Positions 14,964-22,384 of a stretch of DNA of 64,000 nt are shown piece by piece. This DNA is from Sphingomonas sp. SUN019. GTDB taxonomy: Bacteria; Pseudomonadota; Alphaproteobacteria; Sphingomonadales; Sphingomonadaceae. Location: positions 186,001 to 250,000 of the forward strand of contig NZ_CP096971.1 of the NCBI RefSeq assembly GCF_024758705.1, in the 5' to 3' direction. The translations under genes were made by a program, and so were the position numbers. The notes below the pieces were generated by a model. It searched no databases. It saw only the letters and a program-made list of their open reading frames with translations, and was not told where the DNA came from. Numbering within the stretch: position 1 is the first letter of the stretch; each line of letters opens with the position of its first letter.

Positions 14964-16712
14964 TCATGCTCCCTTAGGGTTGGTGTTCGGCATCTGGCTC
15001 TCCAGCCTAACCAAACTAAACCCTGTGTACCCTATGCGTTTCATCGCTCGATCGAGGTTCGGGACTGCCCCGCGATTACCGTAGCGCTGACCTTGATTGG
15101 TCGTCGCCCAACCGCCGAGCGCGTGCGCGGTCTCGTCGGGAATGTCGGCATTGCGGCAAGCGTCTCGAAAGCCGTGGCGAAAGCTGTGAAAGACTAGAGC
15201 GGGATCATCCAACCCGACACTCGACATGAACCGTCCGAACCATTTCGAAAAGTTGTGCGAGAAATTGCCCTTCGTCCCGGCCTTCAGCGCGGGAAACAGC
15301 CTTCCCGCTGGATCGCTGGCCTCGACGAAGGTGATAAACCCGGCGGCAAGCAGTTCGGCGTGGAGCGGTACCCAACGTTCGCTCCAGTCATTTTTGAAGC
15401 GCTTCTCGGCGACTGCCCGGCCCGTGGGGTCGAACCGAGTCAGATTCAGACAGGCAATCCCGTCCACCTCAGTCACATCCTCAGTGCGAAGCTGACAAAG
15501 CTCCTCTGCGCGCGCACCGGTGTAGAGGGCCAGCGCAGGAACCCAATACTTGTGCGGTTCCTTGCTCTTGAACTGGCTAAGGGCAACGAACAGACGGTCA
15601 AGCTCGGGCCTCTGCAGTCCCCGGCGTTGCACCTGCGCGCGCCCGCTTGGCGTGAGGCCATCGGTATCGACCGCGACGCCGTAGCCGTGTCGTTTGCCCC
15701 AACGCAGCATCGCGCAAAGGTTCTGGACGTATGACGATACGGTGTTCGGCGCGAGCCGCTTGTGGTTCCCAGTCTCGGCGACGCCGACAGATTGGGTCAA
15801 TGTCAGCCCGGGGAATTTCTGGGCACCGTTTGCTGGCAACTGCCCTATGAACTCGATCAAGTCATAGCAGCGTGGTCGGTCAACCTCGCCCAACGCCCGA
15901 TCAGCGCCCCACACCTCCCGGACGATACGGAAGAGGAGGCCATATTTCCGGGCGGTGCTCTCAACGCCGTGTTTTCGCTCTCGCTCAGTGCGGAAGGCAG
16001 AAACGAGGTCTTCCACGGTCCGCACGTTGGCTGCGTTGGCTTGCCCGCTGCGGTTGAAGATCGGGTGTGGCGGAGCGGTGTTCTTTCCACTGACAAAGTC
16101 CCGCGCGAGAATGTCTTCTATCTCAAAGCCCCGCTGGACGAGGTCACGCAGGAGGCGAAAGGAAGCCGTCGAGTGGTCGATCTTCGAGTGCTGAACGTGG
16201 GTCTTGATCTTGCCTACCCTCATAGGCTTCGCAGCCGCCCCGGCATCGACAAGCAAGCGATCCGCCACCTCGCCAGCTAGATCACGACCCTCGGTCTGCG
16301 CGAGCGCCCAGAGGCGTTCATCGCCTTGGAGCGAAGCGAGCAGTTCCCGACGATCCATACCCTGCTCGCCCGACGGCTCGCGAACACGCTTGCGGCCCTG
16401 CCACCACTCGGTGATCAGTCGTTCGATCTGCGGATGGCCGAGGTCGTCGATGCGTGCCGTTGCGAGTGCGGTTTCAAGGAAGCCCTTCGACCGGACCTCT
16501 CTCCGCAGCCGCGCGAAGCCTTCCTCGATCTCTGCCAGCTTTCGAGGGTATGCCCGGACAGCTTCGCGCTTGTCCTTCGTTTCCAAACTGATGCGGACCG
16601 AACCACGAGTATCGATATGCTGTAAGTCGGCCGGGATGCGCTTCCGTAGCTTGTAAATGCCACTTCGGCTGTCAGCCTTCAATCCGGGGTACTTCGCCAT
16701 GTCATCGTCCAT
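14964..16712 (-). CDS. int: Tyrosine recombinase, island integrase
   Basis: A 582-residue phage-type integrase. The N-terminal part (YPGLKADSRSGIYKLRKRIPADL) resembles arm-binding domains of large sphingomonad island integrases. The SAM-like core-binding region covers about residues 230-350. The catalytic domain has TGARAEELCQL (Arg near 398), HSFRHGFRD (His-x-x-Arg near 508) and NQGQRYG (Tyr near 544). It would integrate and excise the island at the tRNA-Ile2 gene whose 3' end lies 87 bp upstream of its start. ATG 16712 directly abuts the right GTGTCAC pair, suggesting repression by its own binding; ATG 16700 is an alternative start. Confidence 0.95.
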   Translation of the reverse strand: MDDDMAKYPGLKADSRSGIYKLRKRIPADLQHIDTRGSVRISLETKDKREAVRAYPRKLAEIEEGFARLRREVRSKGFLETALATARIDDLGHPQIERLITEWWQGRKRVREPSGEQGMDRRELLASLQGDERLWALAQTEGRDLAGEVADRLLVDAGAAAKPMRVGKIKTHVQHSKIDHSTASFRLLRDLVQRGFEIEDILARDFVSGKNTAPPHPIFNRSGQANAANVRTVEDLVSAFRTERERKHGVESTARKYGLLFRIVREVWGADRALGEVDRPRCYDLIEFIGQLPANGAQKFPGLTLTQSVGVAETGNHKRLAPNTVSSYVQNLCAMLRWGKRHGYGVAVDTDGLTPSGRAQVQRRGLQRPELDRLFVALSQFKSKEPHKYWVPALALYTGARAEELCQLRTEDVTEVDGIACLNLTRFDPTGRAVAEKRFKNDWSERWVPLHAELLAAGFITFVEASDPAGRLFPALKAGTKGNFSHNFSKWFGRFMSSVGLDDPALVFHSFRHGFRDACRNADIPDETAHALGGWATTNQGQRYGNRGAVPNLDRAMKRIGYTGFSLVRLESQMPNTNPKGA

Positions 16713-16734
16713 GTGTCACTTCATAGTGTCACAG
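16713..16734 (+). repeat. Right arm-type repeat pair (GTGTCAC x2)
   Basis: GTGTCAC at 16713-16719 and 16726-16732 with a 6-nt spacer, followed by AG, matching 7603-7624 in design and orientation. It touches the integrase start codon. Confidence 0.65.
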
Positions 16735-16783
16735 TACGACCGTAAAAGCCGTTTTCTGCCAGCGGCATACGCATTTCTGCGCT

Positions 16784-16813
16784 GCCGCGCGGCGCGCGGT
16801 GGGCCCGGCAGGA
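16784..16813. repeat. attR, 30-bp direct repeat at the tRNA gene
   Basis: Identical to 7509-7538. Fourteen bases are the tRNA-Ile2 3' end (acceptor arm and discriminator); sixteen lie downstream of the tRNA. Confidence 0.93.
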
Positions 16814-16872
16814 CTCGAACCCGCAACCTAGCCGTTATGAGCGGCCAGCTCTAACCATTGAGCTACAGGCCC
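16800..16872 (-). tRNA. tRNA-Ile2 (anticodon CAT, lysidine-modified type)
   Basis: A complete 73-nt cloverleaf: 7-bp acceptor GGGCCTG / CGGGCCC, D-stem GCTC/GAGC, anticodon loop CTCATAA, T-stem GCGGG/CCTGC, discriminator A. The CAT anticodon fits Met or Ile2. The C4-G69 and C5-G68 acceptor pairs are the features recognised by TilS, favouring Ile2 over elongator Met. CCA is not encoded (ACCG follows). It is the integration target of the island. Confidence 0.88.
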
Positions 16873-16916
16873 CCCGCGCCCGCGCTGGAAGTCGCGGTGG
16901 ACGCGACACGGCGCGG

Positions 16917-16993
<77 letters not shown>

Positions 16994-17218
16994 ACGCTGG
17001 GGTGCGCTAGCGGGCGCGGGGTGTTCACGCAAGCGTTGTGGTGTGGGGCCGGGGACGATTGTCGCGGGGTTCTTGCGAGAAGTGTTTTCGTGCCTGTCTG
17101 TGCGCGCCGCATCTTTTGCGTCGCGGCGAAGCCGCGCCGTCGAACGGCGCCGTTCGCGCCGCCGACCGCGTGCGCCTTACGGCGCGCCGCTGCTCCGCTG
17201 CGGCGTTGCCCGGCGCAC

Positions 17219-17249
17219 GAAAAAAGGGCGCCCCGCAAGGGACGCCCTT
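17219..17249 (-). terminator. Terminator of the tandem lipoprotein genes
   Basis: On the minus strand a 10-bp stem (AGGGCGTCCC / GGGGCGCCCT, one wobble) with a TTGC loop is followed by six T. It lies 40 bp after the stop of the 17288 gene. The space 16994-17287 holds only this. Confidence 0.88.
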
Positions 17250-17287
17250 CGCATCAAGCATGGCTCCGGCGCGAACGCCAAGCCTGC

Positions 17288-17554
17288 TTATTGCAGATTG
17301 TCCGCCGTCTCCTCGCCGACGTCGCGAACGTTGTCCGCGGCGTCTTCGAGGTTATCCGACGCATTTTTCAGCGCAGCGGCTTCCGCGGCATTGGCGGTGT
17401 TGCCCGCGATGGCGTCGATATTGTCCGCCATCATTTCCATGTTGTCGGCCATCATGTCGGCATTGTTCTCGACCGCCACCGCTTCCGGTGACTTCGAGCA
17501 CGCCGCAATCGACATCAGGCTGACAGCCACCGCTACCGAAACGATCCTCTTCAT
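17288..17554 (-). CDS. Small Lpp-like lipoprotein, tandem copy B
   Basis: An 88-residue lipoprotein. The signal peptide ends in the lipobox SIAAC with Cys19, followed by SKSPEA. The mature chain is a low-complexity, probably helical coil rich in Ala, Asn, Met and Asp (NADMMADNMEMMADN), with a C-terminal DNLEDAADNVRDVGEETADN. It is a paralogue of the gene 31 bp upstream (17586-17852) with the same architecture and shared blocks. The helical repeat recalls small envelope lipoproteins such as Lpp, but there is no C-terminal Lys for peptidoglycan linkage. Function unknown; envelope location is clear. Confidence 0.85.
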   Translation of the reverse strand: MKRIVSVAVAVSLMSIAACSKSPEAVAVENNADMMADNMEMMADNIDAIAGNTANAAEAAALKNASDNLEDAADNVRDVGEETADNLQ

Positions 17555-17585
17555 GTCATCAACCGATGATCTGAAGACGATTCGA

Positions 17586-17852
17586 TCAGTTCATGTTGTC
17601 GGCAGCGTCTTCGCCGGCGTCACGAACGTTCTCGGCTGCGTCGTCGAGGTTCTCGGCGGTCGCTTCCAAATTGTCCTGTGCGGTCGCATCCATCGTGGTG
17701 TTCGATGCTGCTTCCATGTTGTCCGCCATCATTTCCATGTTGTCGGCCATCGCATCGGCGTTGTTCTCGACCGCAGCCGCTTCAGGCGACTTCGTGCAGG
17801 CGGCAACCGACATCAGGCCGGCGGCAGCAGCGATAAGGATGATCTTCTTCAT
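17586..17852 (-). CDS. Small Lpp-like lipoprotein, tandem copy A
   Basis: An 88-residue lipoprotein of equal length to its neighbour. Lipobox SVAAC with Cys19, then TKSPEAAAVENNAD and the helical block ADNMEMMADNMEA, ending NVRDAGEDAADNMN. ATG 17852 is preceded by a good AGGAG (about 17859-17863). It is likely the first gene of a two-gene operon ending at the 17219-17249 terminator. Identity with the other copy is highest in the signal peptide, the ENNAD/MADN repeat and the C-terminal NVRD block, with divergence between them, so it is an old tandem duplication. Confidence 0.85.
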   Translation of the reverse strand: MKKIILIAAAAGLMSVAACTKSPEAAAVENNADAMADNMEMMADNMEAASNTTMDATAQDNLEATAENLDDAAENVRDAGEDAADNMN

Positions 17853-17965
17853 GGTGAAACTCCTGGATTTATTGAAACGGATAGGCGGCGATCAGTTCAC
17901 ATCCGTCTGATTGTCCGCACGCTCTTCATGCTTGCCGTGGCGACGCTTATCACGCCGGTCACGAT

Positions 17966-18145
17966 CTAGAGGATCGCATCTGCGATAGGTTCGATCGCCT
18001 GGATGATCCGGACGTCGATCAGTTCGATCCCCTTCATTTGAATGCTCCCAAGCATCACAAATCCGCGGCCGACCCGATCGCCGTCGCGAGTGACCGCAAA
18101 TACCCTACCTCGGCGGGGGGTCAATCCGCAAAATTCATCTGGCAT
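17966..18145 (-). CDS. Possible 59-residue hypothetical protein
   Basis: A small open frame from ATG 18145 encoding CGLTPRRGRVFAVTRDGDRV and then MLGSIQMKGIELIDVRII. The amino-acid composition looks protein-like (alternating hydrophobic strands), but there is no homology that I recognise and no clear ribosome-binding site. It sits in the 321-bp space 17853-18173 between the lipoprotein pair and the M28 peptidase gene. It could be a real small gene or a remnant. Confidence 0.35.
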   Translation of the reverse strand: MPDEFCGLTPRRGRVFAVTRDGDRVGRGFVMLGSIQMKGIELIDVRIIQAIEPIADAIL

Positions 18146-18173
18146 ACACCTTTGCGGCCAAGTGAAGGCAGGA

Positions 18174-19589
18174 TCAGGGTTTTTGGGCGCGTTGAACCGG
18201 CCCGATTTCCTCCGGCGCATTGGCCACGATCGCCAGCATCGCGGTCCAGGCGGCGACATTCTGCCGCAATTGTTCGGGATCGACGCGGTCCAGCGTGTCG
18301 TCGGCGGTGTGGTGCGTGTCGAAGTAACGCAGGCCCGACTGGTTCAGATCGACCCCCGCCACGCCCAGCGCGACGATCGGCGCGATGTCCGCGCCGTCGC
18401 CCGCCTGTGCCGTCCCACGCACGATGCCGAGCGGGGCGAGCGCCGACGCCAGCCGGTCGGCGACCGGCTTGGCGCTGTCGGGCAGGGTAGTCTCGAACCG
18501 CCACACGCGGTCCGCGCCGAAATCGCTCTCCGCTGCTACGACATGGCGCTCGCTGCCGTGCTTCGCCGCATAGTCGCGCCCGCCGAAGCCGCCCACCTCT
18601 TCCGATCCCCACCACACGACGCGGATCGTGCGGCGCGGGCGTTTACCGCTGTCGAGGATGCGCTTCGCCGCCGCGGCGGTGATCGCGACCCCGCTGGCGT
18701 CATCGATCGCGCCGGTCGCCAGATCCCAGCTGTCGAGATGCCCGCCGATCAGCACGATCCCCGCCTTCGGGTCGCTGCCCGGCACCTCGGCGATGACATT
18801 GCCCGACTCCTGCTCGCCGATATGCCGCGGGGTCAGCAGCAATTTCATGCGGATCGGCTTGCCGCGCTTCGCCATCGCCTCGATCAGTGTTGCGTCGGGG
18901 GCAGAAAGCGCCGCGGCCGGGATCGCAGTCGTCCCCGCCGGAAAATTGGTATTGCCCGCGTGGGGCAGGCGGTTCGTATCGGTGCCGATCGAACGGATCA
19001 CGATTGCGGCTGCGCCCTTGCTGGCCGCCAGCGCCGGTCCAACGAAGCGTGCCGCACCTGCCGCGCCATAGCTCGATCCGTCCTGCGTCGGGGCCATCGT
19101 GTTGCCGACGTACGCGATCTTGCCCGTCAGGCTGCCCGCGGGCGCGGCGACCAGATCACCATAGGTCGGGAATACCACGACCTCCGCGGTCAGCCCCTCC
19201 GCCGGGGTAGCACCAGAGTTGCCGAGTGCCGTCAGCGCCAGTTTCTGAGGGAACGGCGCAACGATCTCCGCGCGTTCCTCGCCGCGCACCCACACCGGCA
19301 TCCGATACGGCTCGGCGCGCACGTTTTTGAACCCCAGCGCCTTCAGCTTGGCCACAGCCCACACTCGCGCCCGCGCTTCGCCTTCGGTCCCGGCAAGCCG
19401 CGCGCCGACCTCGGTCGTCAGGCCCTCAACGATGTCATAGGCGACGTCGTCCTTCAGCGCGGCGTCGCGCAAGGCCGCCACCTTCGCATCGACCGGCGCG
19501 GGGGCAGGGGGCGCGGTGCGCTGCGCCAGGGCAGGGATGGAAAGAACGGCGGAAACGGCGAGCGCCGCGATCAAGGTGCGTTTCGTCAT
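18174..19589 (-). CDS. Exported M28-family metallopeptidase
   Basis: A 471-residue secreted zinc aminopeptidase/carboxypeptidase-like protein. Signal peptide MTKRTLIAALAVSAVLSIPALAQ. A PA domain is inserted in the middle (about 120-240). Zinc-site motifs are GGHLDSWDLATGAIDDASG (His and Asp), WWGSEEVGGFGGRDYA (Glu-Glu) and the late FDTHHTADDTLDRVDPEQL (His). Such enzymes release N-terminal amino acids or dipeptides from peptides outside the cytoplasm. ATG 19589 is chosen because it begins the signal peptide; the frame is open further up. A second M28 enzyme lies at 22385-24019. Confidence 0.93.
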   Translation of the reverse strand: MTKRTLIAALAVSAVLSIPALAQRTAPPAPAPVDAKVAALRDAALKDDVAYDIVEGLTTEVGARLAGTEGEARARVWAVAKLKALGFKNVRAEPYRMPVWVRGEERAEIVAPFPQKLALTALGNSGATPAEGLTAEVVVFPTYGDLVAAPAGSLTGKIAYVGNTMAPTQDGSSYGAAGAARFVGPALAASKGAAAIVIRSIGTDTNRLPHAGNTNFPAGTTAIPAAALSAPDATLIEAMAKRGKPIRMKLLLTPRHIGEQESGNVIAEVPGSDPKAGIVLIGGHLDSWDLATGAIDDASGVAITAAAAKRILDSGKRPRRTIRVVWWGSEEVGGFGGRDYAAKHGSERHVVAAESDFGADRVWRFETTLPDSAKPVADRLASALAPLGIVRGTAQAGDGADIAPIVALGVAGVDLNQSGLRYFDTHHTADDTLDRVDPEQLRQNVAAWTAMLAIVANAPEEIGPVQRAQKP

Positions 19590-19693
19590 GGGCAGCACGC
19601 GTAGAGCGCCGCCGTCCGTTTGCCAACGCCGCGCGCGGCCTCTACATGCGCCGGCAAATCCCACTCCCCTTCGTTCAGGAGCCCGGCACCGCG

Positions 19694-21373
19694 ATGGCCG
19701 TCCAATATACTTACGTCATGAAGGGTCTGACCAAGACCTTCCCCGGCGCGAACAAGCCCGTCCTCAACAACATCCACCTGCAATTCATCCCGTCGGCGAA
19801 GATCGCGATCATCGGCCCGAACGGGTCGGGCAAGTCAACGCTGATGAAGATCATGGCGGGCATGGACCCCGATTTCGTTGGCGAGGCCTGGGCCGCGGAC
19901 GGCATCAACGTCGGCTATCTGGCGCAGGAGCCGCAGCTCGATCCGACCAAGGACGTGATGGGCAACGTGAAGGACGGCGTGCGTCCGGTCGCCGACCTGG
20001 TCGATCGCTTCAACGCGATCTCGGCCGAGATGGGCGATCCCAAGGACGACACCGATTTCGATGCGCTGATGGAGGAAATGGGCGACCTGCAGGCCAAGAT
20101 CGACGCGGTCGACGGCTGGAGCCTCGACAGCCAGCTCGAACAGGCGATGGAGGCATTGCGCTGTCCACCCGGCGATTCCCCGGTCGACAATCTGTCGGGC
20201 GGTGAAAAGCGCCGCGTGGCCTTGTGCAAGCTGCTGCTGGAAAAGCCCGACATCCTGCTGCTCGACGAACCGACCAACCATCTCGATGCCGAAAGCGTCG
20301 CTTGGCTGGAGAATTATCTGGTCGAATATGCCGGCAACGTCATCCTGGTCACCCACGACCGCTACTTCCTCGACAATGTCGTGAACTGGGTGCTCGAGCT
20401 CGATCGCGGGCGCTACTACACCTACGAATCTAACTATTCCGGTTACTTGGAGAAGAAATCTAAGAGACTGGAACAGGAAGAGCGCGAAGAGCAGGGCAAG
20501 CAGAAGGCGATCGCGGACGAACTCGCGTGGATGCGACAGACCCCGAAGGCGCGCCAGACCAAGTCGAAGGCGCGTATCCGTGCGTTCGACGAACTGATGG
20601 AAAAGCAGGAGAACCGCGTCGCGGGCAAAGCGCAGATCCTGATCCAGCTGCCCGAACGGCTCGGCGGCAAGGTGATCGAGGCGAAGGGCTTGACCAAGGC
20701 GTACGGCGACAAATTGCTGTTCGACGGGCTGGATTTCGTCCTGCCGCCGGGCGGGATCGTCGGCGTGATCGGGCCGAACGGCGCGGGCAAGTCGACCCTG
20801 TTCAAGCTCATCACCGGGCAGGAGCAACCTGACTCGGGTTCGATCGAGGTCGGTTCGACCGTGAAGCTGGGTTACGTCGACCAGAGCCGCGACGATCTCG
20901 ATCCGAACAAGAACGTGTGGGAGGAAATCTCCGACAAGGTCGAGATCTTCCGCTTCGGCAAACAGGAGATCGGCACGCGCGCCTATGTCGGCGCGTTCAA
21001 TTTCCGCGGGCAGGATCAGCAGAAGAAGGTCGGCCAGCTATCGGGCGGCGAACGCAACCGCGTCCACATGGCGAAGATGCTGAAGGAGGGCGGCAACGTC
21101 TTGCTGCTCGACGAACCCACCAACGACCTCGACGTGGAAACGCTGCGCGCGCTCGAAGAGGCGCTGGAGACGTTCGCCGGCTGCGCCGTGGTCATCAGCC
21201 ACGACCGCTTCTTCCTCGATCGCCTGTGCACCCACATCCTGGCGTTCGAGGGCGACAGCCACGTGGAGTGGTTCGAGGGCAATTACGAATCGTATGAAGA
21301 GGACAAGCGCCGCCGCATGGGCGACGCCGCGGACCGTCCGACGCGTTTGGCGTACAAGAAGCTGACGCGGTAG
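19694..21373 (+). CDS. ettA: Energy-dependent translational throttle protein EttA (ABC-F)
   Basis: A 559-residue ABC-F ATPase with two nucleotide-binding domains in one chain and no membrane part. Walker A sequences are GPNGSGKST (about 40) and GPNGAGKST (about 360), signatures LSGGEKRR and LSGGERNR, and Walker B LLLDEPTNHLD and LLLDEPTNDLD. The linker and length match EttA, which binds the ribosomal E site and gates early elongation according to ATP/ADP level. The start is ATG 19694 (MAVQYTYVMKGLTKTFPG), the usual family start. Single gene, convergent with the VOC gene (7 bp between stops). Confidence 0.96.
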   Translation: MAVQYTYVMKGLTKTFPGANKPVLNNIHLQFIPSAKIAIIGPNGSGKSTLMKIMAGMDPDFVGEAWAADGINVGYLAQEPQLDPTKDVMGNVKDGVRPVADLVDRFNAISAEMGDPKDDTDFDALMEEMGDLQAKIDAVDGWSLDSQLEQAMEALRCPPGDSPVDNLSGGEKRRVALCKLLLEKPDILLLDEPTNHLDAESVAWLENYLVEYAGNVILVTHDRYFLDNVVNWVLELDRGRYYTYESNYSGYLEKKSKRLEQEEREEQGKQKAIADELAWMRQTPKARQTKSKARIRAFDELMEKQENRVAGKAQILIQLPERLGGKVIEAKGLTKAYGDKLLFDGLDFVLPPGGIVGVIGPNGAGKSTLFKLITGQEQPDSGSIEVGSTVKLGYVDQSRDDLDPNKNVWEEISDKVEIFRFGKQEIGTRAYVGAFNFRGQDQQKKVGQLSGGERNRVHMAKMLKEGGNVLLLDEPTNDLDVETLRALEEALETFAGCAVVISHDRFFLDRLCTHILAFEGDSHVEWFEGNYESYEEDKRRRMGDAADRPTRLAYKKLTR

Positions 21374-21380
21374 TTTCGCG

Positions 21381-21752
21381 CTATTCGGGGCGGTGGCAAA
21401 CCGCCTCGATATTGTGCCCGTCAGGATCGAGCACGAACGCGCCGTAATAATCCGGGTGATAATCAGGTCGCAGGCCGGGCGCGCCATGGTCGCGCCCGCC
21501 AGTCGCCAGCGCCGCGGTGTGGAACGCGTCGACCTGCGCCCGGCTGTCTGCGCGAATCGCGATATGGAGCTTGCCGCGCGTCGCATCCTGTTCCGCGATC
21601 CAGAACCAGGGACGATCGTCACCGTAACCCGCGACTTCGGCCGCTTCGCGAAACCGCATCAGACGGCGGATTCCCAACGGTTCGAACGTAGCGTCGTAGA
21701 AGTCGCAGGATCGCGCGATGTTCGAAACGCCGAATGTCAAATGATCGATCAA
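21381..21752 (-). CDS. VOC/glyoxalase-fold protein
   Basis: A 123-residue vicinal-oxygen-chelate protein: LIDHLTFGVSNIARSCDFYDA at the N-terminus (first metal His), IAIRADSRAQVDAFHTAAL, and the C-terminal YYGAFVLDPDGHNIEAVCH. Proteins of this size act as lyases, dioxygenases or antibiotic-binding proteins; the substrate is not predictable. The start is TTG 21752, whose TTGA overlaps the stop of the Uma2 gene by 4 bp; no ATG fits the family N-terminus. Confidence 0.85.
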   Translation of the reverse strand: MIDHLTFGVSNIARSCDFYDATFEPLGIRRLMRFREAAEVAGYGDDRPWFWIAEQDATRGKLHIAIRADSRAQVDAFHTAALATGGRDHGAPGLRPDYHPDYYGAFVLDPDGHNIEAVCHRPE

Positions 21753-22309
21753 AGCGCGCCCGTGTCGATCGCCAGCCCGTCGATCGTAGTCGCCTGCAAC
21801 ACCTCGCCAAACGCGACAACGCGACTTTTCGTATAGGCGTCGTCTATCGGCTCCCACATCTGATGAATCACGCGAGCATTGACGTCGGCCACCCAGTATT
21901 CCGCGATCCCCGCGCCCGCATAGGCCTCACCCTTCCGGCCAAGGTCGTTGCGCAGCGTGGTTGATGAAACTTCTACAATGAGCGCTACGGAAGTCAGCGG
22001 GATCGCGCCGCTTCCACGAGGCTCATCGGTGAGGACGATGTCGGGCAGCGGCATATCATGATCGGACAGATCGACGCTGCCATCCATCGCATGGAGATCG
22101 CTTCCTAACTGCTCAAGCATACGCCGAAGGCGATAGGAGAGTTCGCCCTTGATCCAAGCATGAGGGCGATACTCAGCGTTCATGATAACGATTTCTCCGT
22201 CGATCAGCTCGGTTCGGGCATCGCCGAATGCTCCGGCCTCATCGAGAAGAAGATAGTCTTCGACCCTTAGCTTGTACCTGCCCGGTGGAAGACGGTCCTG
22301 AATCGTCAT
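21749..22309 (-). CDS. Uma2 family (DUF820) putative nuclease
   Basis: A 186-residue Uma2-family protein with a PD-(D/E)XK-type fold. Key parts are RTELIDGEIVIMNA (Glu/Asp), LPDIVLTDE (Asp), LIVEVSSTTLRNDLGRK (Glu-x-x..Lys) and the conserved AYAGAGIAEYWVAD. The family is abundant in cyanobacteria and scattered in other bacteria, often mobile, with unproven function. The gene is somewhat less GC-rich than its neighbours, suggesting transfer. It overlaps the VOC gene by 4 bp. Confidence 0.88.
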   Translation of the reverse strand: MTIQDRLPPGRYKLRVEDYLLLDEAGAFGDARTELIDGEIVIMNAEYRPHAWIKGELSYRLRRMLEQLGSDLHAMDGSVDLSDHDMPLPDIVLTDEPRGSGAIPLTSVALIVEVSSTTLRNDLGRKGEAYAGAGIAEYWVADVNARVIHQMWEPIDDAYTKSRVVAFGEVLQATTIDGLAIDTGAL

Positions 22310-22384
22310 GGCAGTATGCTATCATGAAGACGGGTTTGCGCCAACTTGCACCCAGATTGCAGACCGAGCCGCTATATGTCTCTA

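Larger units (their letters stand above)
7509..16813. mobile_element. Integrated genomic island in tRNA-Ile2 gene (defence cargo)
   Basis: About 9.3 kb bounded by a perfect 30-bp direct repeat (7509-7538 and 16784-16813). The right copy contains the last 14 nt of the tRNA-Ile2 gene. A tyrosine integrase gene lies next to the tRNA end. Both ends carry GTGTCAC-N6-GTGTCACAG inside the att repeat. The internal DNA is visibly less GC-rich than the flanks. Cargo in order: Shedu-type nuclease, 448-residue unknown, serine resolvase, type II restriction enzyme, cytosine methyltransferase, secreted orphan, XRE regulator, integrase. No phage structural, conjugation or obvious replication genes are recognised, so it is an integrative island rather than a prophage or ICE. 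Confidence 0.93.

Noticed and set aside
7509..16813. Prophage
   Set aside because: No capsid, tail, terminase or lysis genes are visible; only integrase, resolvase, regulators and defence genes.
16800..16872. Elongator tRNA-Met
   Set aside because: The CAT anticodon fits, but C4-G69 and C5-G68 acceptor pairs favour the lysidine-type tRNA-Ile2. The alternative is not fully excluded.
17043..17969. Long plus-strand frame opposite the two lipoprotein genes
   Set aside because: It is the antisense shadow of genes with clear lipoboxes and a terminator on the other strand.
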